From positions 62,001-126,000 of the forward strand of contig NZ_JACIDR010000007.1 in assembly GCF_014196425.1 (NCBI RefSeq): DNA of 64,000 nt. Reading direction: 5' to 3'. Both the position numbers and the translations under genes were made by a program. Origin of the DNA: Hansschlegelia beijingensis (GTDB taxonomy: Bacteria > Pseudomonadota > Alphaproteobacteria > Rhizobiales > Methylopilaceae). This document shows, piece by piece, positions 9,304-16,711 of this stretch (position 1 is its first letter; each line of letters starts with the position of its first letter). The notes beneath the pieces are model-generated. The model ran no database searches, had not been told where the DNA came from, and worked only from the letters and a program-made list of their open reading frames with translations.

Positions 9304-11118
9304 ATGTCGATCGCCTCTGAGCACGATACGCCGTTGAAACAGCGGAAGGCGCCGCTTTACACGCTGCGCCGCATCGTGACCGTCATCCCGCTCCGGCGGA
9401 CGCTCGCCATCCTGGGCTGCCTGGTGTTCGCCGGCGTCGCGGAGGGCCTCGGCGTCGCGAGCCTGCTGCCGCTGCTGTCGGCCATCGGGCCGGAGGGCGG
9501 CGCTCCCAAGGGCGTCAGCGGCCAGATCGTCCAGATCATCGAAGGCATGGGGCTGGAGCCCACGCTCGGCTTCTTCCTGTCGCTGCTGGTCGGCGGCATG
9601 GTGATCAAGGCCACCCTGACGCTGCTCGCGATGTACCGGGTGGGCCAGGCGACCGCCGACGTCGCCAACAAGATGCGCCTCGACCTGATCGACGCGCTGC
9701 TGGCCGCCCGCTGGGGCTATTACGTGCGCCAGCCGGTCGGCCGCTTCTCGGCCGCGCTCAGCGCCGAGTCGAGCCAGGCCGGCGAGGCCTACAACGCCGC
9801 CGCCCGGTTTTCGGCGGAGGCCATCCAGGTCGCGACCTATGTGGTGGTCGCCACGCTGATCTCGTGGCGGCTCGGCCTGCTGTCGCTCGGCATCGGCCTG
9901 CTGATGGTGCTGACGCTCAACCGCTTCATCACCATCGCCAAGCGCACCGCGCGCAAGCAGAAGCGGCACATCCGCGCGCTGGTCGCCGGCCTCGTCGACC
10001 TGCTGGTCGGCATCAAGCCCATGAAGGCGATGGGCCGCCACGCGCGGTTCCAGGCGCTGTTCGAACGGGACGCCAACCGGATCCGCCGCGCGCAGGTGAA
10101 GCAGTCCTTCGCCCGCGAGGCCAACAAGGCGCTGCAGGAGCCGTTCCTGGCCATCTTCCTGGCCGGCACGATCTATGTCGCCGTCGGCCTGTGGGGCATG
10201 TCGCCCGGCCATGTGCTCGTCATGGCGCTGGTGCTCGCCCGCGTCGTGACCTCGATCGGCAAGGCCCAGCAGGCGCTGCAGGCGGTCCGGATCGCCCAGG
10301 CGGCGTTCTCGGCGATCGCCAACATGATCGACGGCGCGCGCGCCATGCGCGAATCCGACTCCGGCGGCCTGCCGCCGAGCCTCGAGCGCGGCATCGCCTT
10401 CCGCGACGTGTCCTGCGCGATCGACGGCGCGCCGATCCTCAGCGACGTCAGCTTCGAGATCGGCAGGGGCTCCGTCACCACGCTGACCGGCCCCTCGGGC
10501 GCCGGCAAGACCACGACGGTCGACGTGCTGCTCGGGCTTCACGAGGCGAGCAGCGGGGTGGTGCTGATCGACGGCCAGCCGCTGCCGGAGATCGACCTCG
10601 CCGCGTGGCGGCGGATGATCGGCTACGTCCCGCAGGAGCTGATCCTGTTCCACGACACGCTGCGCGCCAACCTGACGCTCGGCAATCCCGACTATTCGGA
10701 CGAGGACGTCGCGCGGGCGCTCGCCGGCGCGGGCGCGGCCGGCTTCGTCGCGACCCTTCCCGAGGGGCTCGACACGGTGCTGGGCGAGCGTGGCGCGCGG
10801 CTTTCGGGCGGACAGCGGCAGCGCATCGCGATCGCGCGCGCGCTGATCCACCGCCCGAAGCTGCTGATCCTCGACGAGGCCACCACGGCGCTCGACCCCG
10901 AAACCGAGGCCAACATCGTCCGCAACGTCATCGAGCTCGCGCGCTCGACCGGCCTCACCGTGCTGGCGATCTCCCATCAGCCCGCCTGGGAGCGGGCCTC
11001 CGACATGGTGGTCCGGCTGGAGCGCGGCCGGCTTGTCGCGATTGACAGGCCGGGCTCGGGATGGTCGACCGCCACCGACGACGAAGCCGCGCGCGCAGCC
11101 GCCGACGGAGTCGCCTGA
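9304..11118 (+). CDS. MsbA-like ABC exporter (fused membrane and ATPase domains)
   Basis: 604-residue half-transporter with an N-terminal six-helix exporter domain and a C-terminal ATPase. Walker A is GPSGAGKTTT (about 397-406), the signature is LSGGQRQR (about 500) and Walker B is LLILDEATTAL (about 519). The family moves lipids or oligosaccharides across the inner membrane as a homodimer. It is 35 bp upstream of, and co-directional with, the acyl-ACP synthetase gene. This makes it a candidate flippase for a sphingolipid or its glycosylated form; that role is inferred from context only. ATG at 9304 used. Confidence 0.88.
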   Translation: MSIASEHDTPLKQRKAPLYTLRRIVTVIPLRRTLAILGCLVFAGVAEGLGVASLLPLLSAIGPEGGAPKGVSGQIVQIIEGMGLEPTLGFFLSLLVGGMVIKATLTLLAMYRVGQATADVANKMRLDLIDALLAARWGYYVRQPVGRFSAALSAESSQAGEAYNAAARFSAEAIQVATYVVVATLISWRLGLLSLGIGLLMVLTLNRFITIAKRTARKQKRHIRALVAGLVDLLVGIKPMKAMGRHARFQALFERDANRIRRAQVKQSFAREANKALQEPFLAIFLAGTIYVAVGLWGMSPGHVLVMALVLARVVTSIGKAQQALQAVRIAQAAFSAIANMIDGARAMRESDSGGLPPSLERGIAFRDVSCAIDGAPILSDVSFEIGRGSVTTLTGPSGAGKTTTVDVLLGLHEASSGVVLIDGQPLPEIDLAAWRRMIGYVPQELILFHDTLRANLTLGNPDYSDEDVARALAGAGAAGFVATLPEGLDTVLGERGARLSGGQRQRIAIARALIHRPKLLILDEATTALDPETEANIVRNVIELARSTGLTVLAISHQPAWERASDMVVRLERGRLVAIDRPGSGWSTATDDEAARAAADGVA

Positions 11119-11153
11119 CGGCGGCCGCAGCGGTCTCTCAACGAGGATTTCGA

Positions 11154-12872
11154 ATGACTGATCTCGCCGAGCCCATCGTCTCGCCGGCGACCGCGGCGGA
11201 CGCGGACCACACCATCCTTGACGCGCTCGAGGCGGCCGCGCTGAGCCCGGAAGGCTTCAACTTCCATTCCGGCAAGGGCGTGCTGACCACCGCCCTGCCC
11301 TATTCGCAGCTCGTCGCCGACGCGCAGGCGCTCGCCGCCCGGCTGCTCGGCGCGGGGCTGAAGCCCGGCGACTGCGTCGCGCTGATCGCCGACACTGAGC
11401 CGGATTTCGTGCGGCTGTTCTTCGCCTGCAGCTACGCCCGCATCGTGCCGGCGCCGATGCCGCTGCCGATGGCGTTCGGCGGGCGCGAGGCCTATCTGGC
11501 GCATGTCCGCCGGATGATCGAATGCGCCGACGCGCACGCCGCTTTCGCCCCGGCGGCGATGCGGGACTGGCTGGTCGAGGCCGCCGCCGGCCTGCCGCTC
11601 GCGCTGGTCGGGACGATCGAGGACCTGGCCGCGGTGGAGCCGGCGCCGGGCGAGCTGTCGAGGCCCGCGCCCGACGACTTCGCCTATCTGCAGTTCTCCT
11701 CCGGCAGCACGCGCTTCCCGAAGGGCATCTGCGTCACCCACCGCGCCCTGATGGCGAACGCGACCGGCATCAGCCGGCACGGGCTGGTGGTGCGCGAGGG
11801 CGACCGCTGCGTCTCCTGGCTGCCGTTCTACCATGACATGGGCCTGGTCGGATTCATGCTGACCCCGATCGTGGCGGGGCTCACGGTCGACTACCTCGCC
11901 ACCCGCGACTTCGCCCGCCGGCCGCTGCTGTGGCTCGAACTGATCGCCCGCCACAAGGCGACGATCTCCTACAGCCCGAGCTTCGGCTTCGAGCTCAGCG
12001 CGCAGCGCGCCGCGACCCTCGATCTCGGCGATCTCGACGTCTCGTCCTGGCGCTGCGCCGGCATCGGCGGCGACATGATCCGACCGCACGTGCTGCGGCG
12101 CTTCGCGGACCGGTTCCGCCGCCACGGCTTCGACCTCGACCGCTACGTGGCGAGCTACGGCATGGCCGAGGCCACGCTGGCGCTGACGTTCGCGCCGCTC
12201 GGCGAGGGCCTCAAGGCCGAGACCGTCGACCTCGACCGGCTGGAGAGCGAGGGCGTCGCGACGGCCCCGGGGGCCGAGGGCGCCCGCTCGCGCGAGTTCG
12301 TGCTGTGCGGCCCCGCGCTGCCGGACCATGAGATCGAGGTGCGCTCGCCCGACGGCGCCGCCCTGCCGGAACGGCGCGTGGGCCGCGTCTTCGCGCGCGG
12401 CCCGAGCCTGATGCGCGAGTATTTCCGCGAACCGGAGGCGACCGCCGAGACCATCTCGCCGGACGGCTGGCTCGACACCGGCGACCTCGGCTATTTCGCC
12501 GACGGCCAGCTGGTGATCACCGGGCGCGCCAAGGACCTGATTCTGGTGAACGGCCGCAACGTCTGGCCGCAGGATCTGGAATGGACCGTCGAGGCCGAGA
12601 TCGAAGGCGTGCGAAGCGGCGACGTCGCGGTGTTCTCGGTCGACTCCCAGGACGGCGAGGAGGTCGTGGCGCTGGTCCAGTGCCGGACTTCGGCCGAGGA
12701 GGCGCGCGCCGCGCTGGTCGAGCAGGTCGGCACGCTGCTCCGGCTGCGGTTCGGCACGCCTGTGACGGTGCGGCTCGTGGGCGCTCACGCGCTGCCGGTC
12801 ACCTCCTCCGGAAAGCTCAGCCGCAGCCGCGCGCGGGCGCTCTATCTCTCGCTGCAGGCCGACGGCGCCTGA
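11154..12872 (+). CDS. Fatty acyl-AMP ligase / acyl-ACP synthetase (AasR-like)
   Basis: 572-residue member of the adenylate-forming superfamily that activates fatty acids with ATP and loads them onto an acyl carrier protein. The P-loop is SSGSTRFPKG (about 182-191), the A5-like motif is ASYGMAEATLALTF, the hinge region DTGDLGYF is present, and the A10 lysine is in SSGKLSR (about residue 550). The start at 11154 gives MTDLAEP; the longer ORF reading back to 11061 lies inside the upstream gene. In Caulobacter an acyl-ACP synthetase of this kind (AasR) is one of the genes needed for ceramide synthesis, and here it is near acp and spt. It has a stem-loop downstream (12952-12974). Confidence 0.88.
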   Translation: MTDLAEPIVSPATAADADHTILDALEAAALSPEGFNFHSGKGVLTTALPYSQLVADAQALAARLLGAGLKPGDCVALIADTEPDFVRLFFACSYARIVPAPMPLPMAFGGREAYLAHVRRMIECADAHAAFAPAAMRDWLVEAAAGLPLALVGTIEDLAAVEPAPGELSRPAPDDFAYLQFSSGSTRFPKGICVTHRALMANATGISRHGLVVREGDRCVSWLPFYHDMGLVGFMLTPIVAGLTVDYLATRDFARRPLLWLELIARHKATISYSPSFGFELSAQRAATLDLGDLDVSSWRCAGIGGDMIRPHVLRRFADRFRRHGFDLDRYVASYGMAEATLALTFAPLGEGLKAETVDLDRLESEGVATAPGAEGARSREFVLCGPALPDHEIEVRSPDGAALPERRVGRVFARGPSLMREYFREPEATAETISPDGWLDTGDLGYFADGQLVITGRAKDLILVNGRNVWPQDLEWTVEAEIEGVRSGDVAVFSVDSQDGEEVVALVQCRTSAEEARAALVEQVGTLLRLRFGTPVTVRLVGAHALPVTSSGKLSRSRARALYLSLQADGA

Positions 12873-12951
12873 ACACATTCGGCGCCGGAATGTTTCAATC
12901 GCGCGCATTCCGCCGCCGCCATCCGTACCTGTGGCACTGACGAGCGTCGCC

Positions 12952-12974
12952 CGACGCCTTCTCCCAAGGCGTCG
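12952..12974 (+). terminator. Stem-loop after the acyl-ACP synthetase gene
   Basis: A perfect 9-bp inverted repeat (CGACGCCTT / AAGGCGTCG) separated by the 5-nt loop CTCCC lies 80 bp after the synthetase stop codon. It has no T-run, so it is at best a weak or Rho-assisted terminator or a 3'-end stabiliser. Confidence 0.45.
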
Positions 12975-12989
12975 ACGGCGCGGCGGGCT

Positions 12990-13010
12990 CTGACCGAACG
13001 GTTCGGTCAG
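12990..13010. promoter_or_regulatory. Perfect 21-bp palindrome, TetR-operator-like
   Basis: CTGACCGAAC-G-GTTCGGTCAG has perfect 10-bp arms about one base. The GACCGAAC/GTTCGGTC core is typical of operators bound by TetR-family repressors, which bind such palindromes as dimers. It lies in the 465-bp gene-free gap between the acyl-ACP synthetase gene and acp-spt, 328 bp upstream of the acp start. No TetR gene is present in the window, so the regulator would be encoded elsewhere. Assignment as an operator is inference from symmetry and composition. Confidence 0.5.
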
Positions 13011-13337
13011 TCCGCCGAATTCGCGAGAAATTTGAGGCGATTGCGATGAAGCGAGATGAGCCGGCGGTCAGCCGCAGCTTCGCCGTTTCGCGCCAGAACG
13101 GTCCGAAGGTCTGCCGCAGGAGCGATTACGACATTTCGGCAACACTTCGCGCGCATCCTCCCAGGGCTCCTTTCGGGGGTCGCGCGATTCGTGTTTCAGT
13201 CGGGATATCAGCCTGTAACATCCTGCATTGATTAGTGTTTCCCCAACGGCTTCTTGAACTTTACAGCGCCGCGCCGGGTTTCTAGTTTGCCGCCGTCGAC
13301 CTAGGTCTGCAGTGGCGAGTCTGCCAAGGCCTAAAGA
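13011..13337 (+). other. Intergenic leader upstream of acp-spt, locally AT-richer
   Basis: This is the rest of the 465-bp gap (12873-13337). Composition becomes visibly more AT-rich towards acp (for example TGATTAGTGTTTCC and TTGAACTTTACAG near 13230-13265), as expected of a promoter region. A TTGAAC hexamer near 13254 could be a -35 element but I cannot pair it convincingly with a -10. A 61-codon ORF (13046-13231) is present but has no ribosome site or recognisable sequence. In Caulobacter the ceramide reductase gene cerR sits at the equivalent position; no remnant of it is visible. Confidence 0.4.
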
Positions 13338-13589
13338 ATGACGGAAGACAGAGTCGCCCTCATTTCCGAGATTTCGGAAGTACTAGAGACCGTGACGAAT
13401 AAGGCGATCGAGCTGAAACCGGGCATGAATATCGTGAATGATCTCGGGTTGGACTCGATCGCAGTGATGAACTTTTGCATGGCATTGGAAGATCGGTTCG
13501 ACATCTCGATCCCGTTGCATGACATGGCCAGCGTCGTGACGGTCGACGACCTCGCGTCGACGATCGAGACGCTGCGGAGTAATGCGTGA
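13338..13589 (+). CDS. Acyl carrier protein of the sphingolipid locus (AcpR-like)
   Basis: 83-residue acidic four-helix carrier protein. The 4'-phosphopantetheine site is DLGLDSIAVM with the modified serine at residue 40. Unlike housekeeping AcpP (which has DSLD), it reads DSIA, typical of dedicated carrier proteins. Its stop codon overlaps the spt start region (TGATG), so acp and spt are translationally coupled. With the neighbouring acyl-ACP synthetase it should deliver acyl groups to serine palmitoyltransferase, as proposed for Caulobacter. Codon use is less GC-extreme than the neighbours in the first 100 bp. Confidence 0.9.
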   Translation: MTEDRVALISEISEVLETVTNKAIELKPGMNIVNDLGLDSIAVMNFCMALEDRFDISIPLHDMASVVTVDDLASTIETLRSNA

Positions 13590-14902
13590 TGGCTATTCTC
13601 GATAAGTTCTCCGGCCTCGCTGCCCGCTACGAGCAGCTGAAGGCGAGCGGCGGCGATCCCTTCTCGATCCAGTTCGACGACATCATCTCGTCCGTCGAGG
13701 GCGTGGTGAAGGGCAAGCGCACGCTGCTGTTCGGCACCAACAACTATCTGGGCCTGACGTTCGACCCCATCTCGATGGAGCGGTCGATCGACGCCATCCG
13801 CAAGCACGGCACCGGCACCACCGGCTCGCGCATCGCGAACGGCAGCTACCGCGAGCACGAGAAGCTGGAGCGCGAGCTCGCCGACTTCTACGGCCATGAG
13901 CACTGCATGGTGTTCTCGACCGGCTACCAGGCGAACCTCGCGATGATCTCGACGCTGGTCGGCAAGGACGACCACCTGATCATCGACGCCGACAGCCACG
14001 CCTCGATCTATGACGCCTCGCGCCTCGGCCACGCGCCGGTGGTGCGCTTCCGGCACAACAATCCCGAGGATCTGGCGAAGCGGCTGGCCCGTCTGAAGGA
14101 CCAGCCCGGCGAGAAGCTGATCGTGGTCGAGGGCATCTATTCGATGCTCGGCGACACCGCGCCGCTGAAGGAGTTCGTCGACGTCAAGCGCGAGTTCGGC
14201 GCCTACCTGATGGTCGACGAGGCGCATTCGATGGGCGTGCTCGGCCAGCGCGGCCGCGGCCTCGCCGAGCGCGAGGGCGTCGAGGAAGACGTCGACTTCG
14301 TGGTCGGCACCTTCTCCAAGAGCCTGGCGAGCGTCGGCGGCTTCTGCGTCTCCAGCGTCGAGGGCTTCGACATCCTGCGGCTCGCCGCCCGCCCCTACAT
14401 GTTCACGGCCTCGCTGCCGCCGGCGATCATCGCCTCGACGCTCTCCGCGCTCGAGACGCTGCGCAACGAGCCGCAGCGGCGCGCCAAGCTGCGGGCCAAT
14501 TCGCGCCGCTTCTACAACGGCCTGAAGGACGCCGGCTTCACGGTCGGCCCGGAGGCGAACCCGATCGTCGCGGTCATCCTCAACGATCCGGCGGTCGCCA
14601 CCATGTTCTGGAAACGGCTCGTGGACGAGGGCATGTACCTCAACCTCGCGCTGCCGCCCGCCACGCCGAACTCCTCGGCCTTCCTGCGCTCGAGCGTGAG
14701 CGCGGCGCACACCGAGGAGCACATCGACTTCGCGATCGCGCTGATGACCCGCGTCGGCCGCGAGTTCGGCATCCTTCCGGAGGCTCCGGAATACTCCAAC
14801 GTCACCCCGTTCCCGCGCGTCAGCGCAGAACGCCTTTCCGCCAGAGCCGCCACAGCGCCGGCCCGGCGGCGAGCAGCGGATGTCGGCGCTGGAATGGCGT
14901 GA
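13589..14902 (+). CDS. spt: Serine palmitoyltransferase (alpha-oxoamine synthase family)
   Basis: 437-residue PLP enzyme that condenses serine with an acyl thioester to 3-ketosphinganine, the first step of sphingolipid synthesis. The PLP lysine is K244 in GTFSKSLASVGG; VDEAHSMG (D210) contacts the pyridine nitrogen and the histidine in DADSHAS (H137) stacks on the ring. The sequence alone would also fit other alpha-oxoamine synthases (KBL, AONS), but a coupled acp, an acyl-ACP synthetase and a linked ceramide synthase make Spt much the best call. Start: ATG at 13589, overlapping the acp stop by 1 base; a GTG at 13586 is an alternative. The last 28 or so codons are antisense to the end of the next gene (83-bp tail-to-tail overlap) and look less family-like. 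Confidence 0.9.
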   Translation: MAILDKFSGLAARYEQLKASGGDPFSIQFDDIISSVEGVVKGKRTLLFGTNNYLGLTFDPISMERSIDAIRKHGTGTTGSRIANGSYREHEKLERELADFYGHEHCMVFSTGYQANLAMISTLVGKDDHLIIDADSHASIYDASRLGHAPVVRFRHNNPEDLAKRLARLKDQPGEKLIVVEGIYSMLGDTAPLKEFVDVKREFGAYLMVDEAHSMGVLGQRGRGLAEREGVEEDVDFVVGTFSKSLASVGGFCVSSVEGFDILRLAARPYMFTASLPPAIIASTLSALETLRNEPQRRAKLRANSRRFYNGLKDAGFTVGPEANPIVAVILNDPAVATMFWKRLVDEGMYLNLALPPATPNSSAFLRSSVSAAHTEEHIDFAIALMTRVGREFGILPEAPEYSNVTPFPRVSAERLSARAATAPARRRAADVGAGMA

Positions 14903-15758
14903 CCTCCACGCGGTGGCCGGAGTGCCGCTCGATCTTCCAGGCGAGGTAGTCCACCCCGCCTGAAAACGTGAAGGCGGCTTTCGCGAGCCGCGCCAGATTC
15001 AGGGGCTTGGCGATCCGCTTGCGGCGGCGCCAGGCCCTTTCTGCATCAGCCCGCTGCGAGGCCGTCAGCGCCGGCGCGAGGCCGCCCTCGGGCGTCTGCG
15101 CGAAAGCGAGCCCATCGGCCGCCCAGGCGAGCGGCAGCACCGCGGCGTAGCGCTCCGGCGCGCTGTCGACGATCGAGCCGGCGCGGCCGGTCCCCTCGAC
15201 GCGCAGCTCCGAGGCGTAGGTGCGCCGGAACAGCTCCCGCCAGAACTCCTCGCCCCGGGCCTCGGCGGGGCCGAGCCGCGCCGCCCACCAGGCCGCGCCG
15301 CGCACCGCGCCCGCGACCGCCCGGGCGGCCTGCGACCACGCTTCGGCGTCCCGCGCATCCACGATCGCCACGGGCTGCGCGAAGCGCGCCCAGATGGTGG
15401 TGTCGAGGCTCTGCGCCCGCGCATGGTCGCGGAACTGCGCGAGCGTCATGATCGCGATCTTGGCGCGCAGCCTGGCGTCGCCGGCGTCATGCTCGGCGTA
15501 TTCGATGTTCGGCGGCAGCATGCGCGCCCCGGCCCGCGCGGCGCGCCCCCAGTCCCAGGCGGCGAGATCGTCGAGCAGGACATAGAAGTCGAGCAGGCCG
15601 TCGGTCTCGCCTGTGCGCAGCGCCGAGCCATAGAACAGGACGGCGACGACGCCGCCGCGCCCGCGCGCCGCGATCCCGGACGCAAAGGCGCGGATCGCGG
15701 GCGCGACCGGGCGGTTCAGTTCGTCCTGGATGAAAGCGACCAGCGGCGTCTCGCTCAT
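14820..15758 (-). CDS. Tam41-like nucleotidyltransferase-fold protein of the ceramide phosphoglycerate block
   Basis: 312 residues. A nucleotidyltransferase-type motif is visible: AVLFYGSALRTG (GS at 44-45) followed by LLDFYVLLDD (D57). The spacing, the following LPPNIEY and the LRAKIAIMTLAQF then FAQPVAIV segments resemble mitochondrial Tam41, a CDP-diacylglycerol synthase unrelated to CdsA. The second metal-binding Asp of a normal DxD is Tyr59 here. The ATG at 15758 has a strong AGGAGG ribosome site inside the tail of the kinase gene; a GTG at 15779 is an alternative. It is third in a coupled leftward operon with the CDP-alcohol phosphotransferase and the kinase. I recall Caulobacter cpgABC as three such adjacent genes next to spt, but cannot assign which letter this is. 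Function inferred. Confidence 0.6.
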   Translation of the reverse strand: MSETPLVAFIQDELNRPVAPAIRAFASGIAARGRGGVVAVLFYGSALRTGETDGLLDFYVLLDDLAAWDWGRAARAGARMLPPNIEYAEHDAGDARLRAKIAIMTLAQFRDHARAQSLDTTIWARFAQPVAIVDARDAEAWSQAARAVAGAVRGAAWWAARLGPAEARGEEFWRELFRRTYASELRVEGTGRAGSIVDSAPERYAAVLPLAWAADGLAFAQTPEGGLAPALTASQRADAERAWRRRKRIAKPLNLARLAKAAFTFSGGVDYLAWKIERHSGHRVEVTPFQRRHPLLAAGPALWRLWRKGVLR

Positions 15759-15775
15759 GGCCGCCTCCTGCTCCG

Positions 15776-16711
15776 TCACAGCCTGACGAATGTCAGCGGC
15801 GGGCCGGCGCGGAGCTCGACCCTCCCGTCGGGCCCCGGGGCGAACCTGTCGCCGTCGATGATGAAGGGATCGCGCAGACCGAGGCGGATCAGGTCGGCGC
15901 GTTCGCTGCGCCAGCCTTCGGCGGCCGCCGACGCGCGCGGCCGCCCGAGTCCGGCGGTCACGAGATTGCGGCCGAGCCGTCTCGGAGGCGCGGCCACCTC
16001 GGTGACCGCGATCACGCCGGCGCCCTGCCCCCAGAACGGCCAGAGGCCGAGCACCCAGCGCCGCAGCGATGTCGCCAGCAGCGCGAAACTGTCATGGGCG
16101 ACCTCTGGCCCGCCGTCGAGCGCGAGCGACAGCGGCACGCCGCGCCGCCACGCCTCCCGGTCCTTCCCGAACAGGGCCGCGGAGCCCGACGCCACGACGC
16201 CGAGCGCGACGCCGAGCTTCTGCGCGAAACCGCGGTCGTGAACCCGCTCGTCGACCAGCCGGGTGGCGCGCTCGAAGGCGCCGAGGCCGAACACGAAGCC
16301 GTGGACGGAGCGGCCGTCGAACGAGGCTACGATCGGGCGGCGCACGCTCGTCGCGAGCGGCGAGCCGCCTCTCAGGGCGGCCGCGAGCCTCTCGGCCGCC
16401 TCCGGCCCGCGCCCGGCCCCGCCGACATCGGCCGCGGCGACGTTGGTCTTGCCGTTCGGCAGCAGCGCGATCTGCGGGAGGGCTTCGCCGAAGGCGGGCG
16501 GGAGCGCGCTCATCACGTCGCGCAGCGTGCCGTCGCCGCCGTCGACCGCGAGCGTCGTCACGCCGGCGGCCGCGAACCGGCGCATCACCTCGGGATAGTC
16601 GGCGGGGGACTCCGGCGCCTCGAACAGCGCGTCGCGGGGCGGCGTGGCGCGCGCGCCTGCGTTGCGGTTGCGCCAGCTCCGGCCGTTCGCGACGATCCCG
16701 AGCCGGCTCAC
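15776..16711 (-). CDS. cpgB: DAGK-family lipid kinase, probable ceramide kinase (CpgB-like)
   Basis: 311 residues from a GTG at 16711 that overlaps the stop of the upstream gene (GTGA). The diacylglycerol-kinase catalytic motif GGDGT is at 58-62. The next family motif, normally PLGTGNDFAR, is replaced by LLPNGKTNVAA (83-93), and the C-terminal beta-sandwich is recognisable. In Caulobacter a DAGK-like protein of the spt locus, CpgB, phosphorylates ceramide on the way to ceramide phosphoglycerate; context here (spt, cerS, CDP-alcohol transferase) matches. Diacylglycerol or sphingoid base as substrate cannot be excluded. Its stop abuts the ribosome site of the next gene. Confidence 0.75.
   Translation of the reverse strand: MSRLGIVANGRSWRNRNAGARATPPRDALFEAPESPADYPEVMRRFAAAGVTTLAVDGGDGTLRDVMSALPPAFGEALPQIALLPNGKTNVAAADVGGAGRGPEAAERLAAALRGGSPLATSVRRPIVASFDGRSVHGFVFGLGAFERATRLVDERVHDRGFAQKLGVALGVVASGSAALFGKDREAWRRGVPLSLALDGGPEVAHDSFALLATSLRRWVLGLWPFWGQGAGVIAVTEVAAPPRRLGRNLVTAGLGRPRASAAAEGWRSERADLIRLGLRDPFIIDGDRFAPGPDGRVELRAGPPLTFVRL

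Noticed and set aside
9193-10977. 594-codon minus-strand open frame opposite the ABC exporter
   Set aside because: Shadow frame: the plus-strand frame has intact Walker A, signature and Walker B, while this frame has no recognisable domain.
13046-13231. 61-codon ORF in the acp upstream gap, considered as a CerR remnant or small gene
   Set aside because: No ribosome site, no Rossmann GxxGxxG motif or other dehydrogenase feature, and mixed composition.
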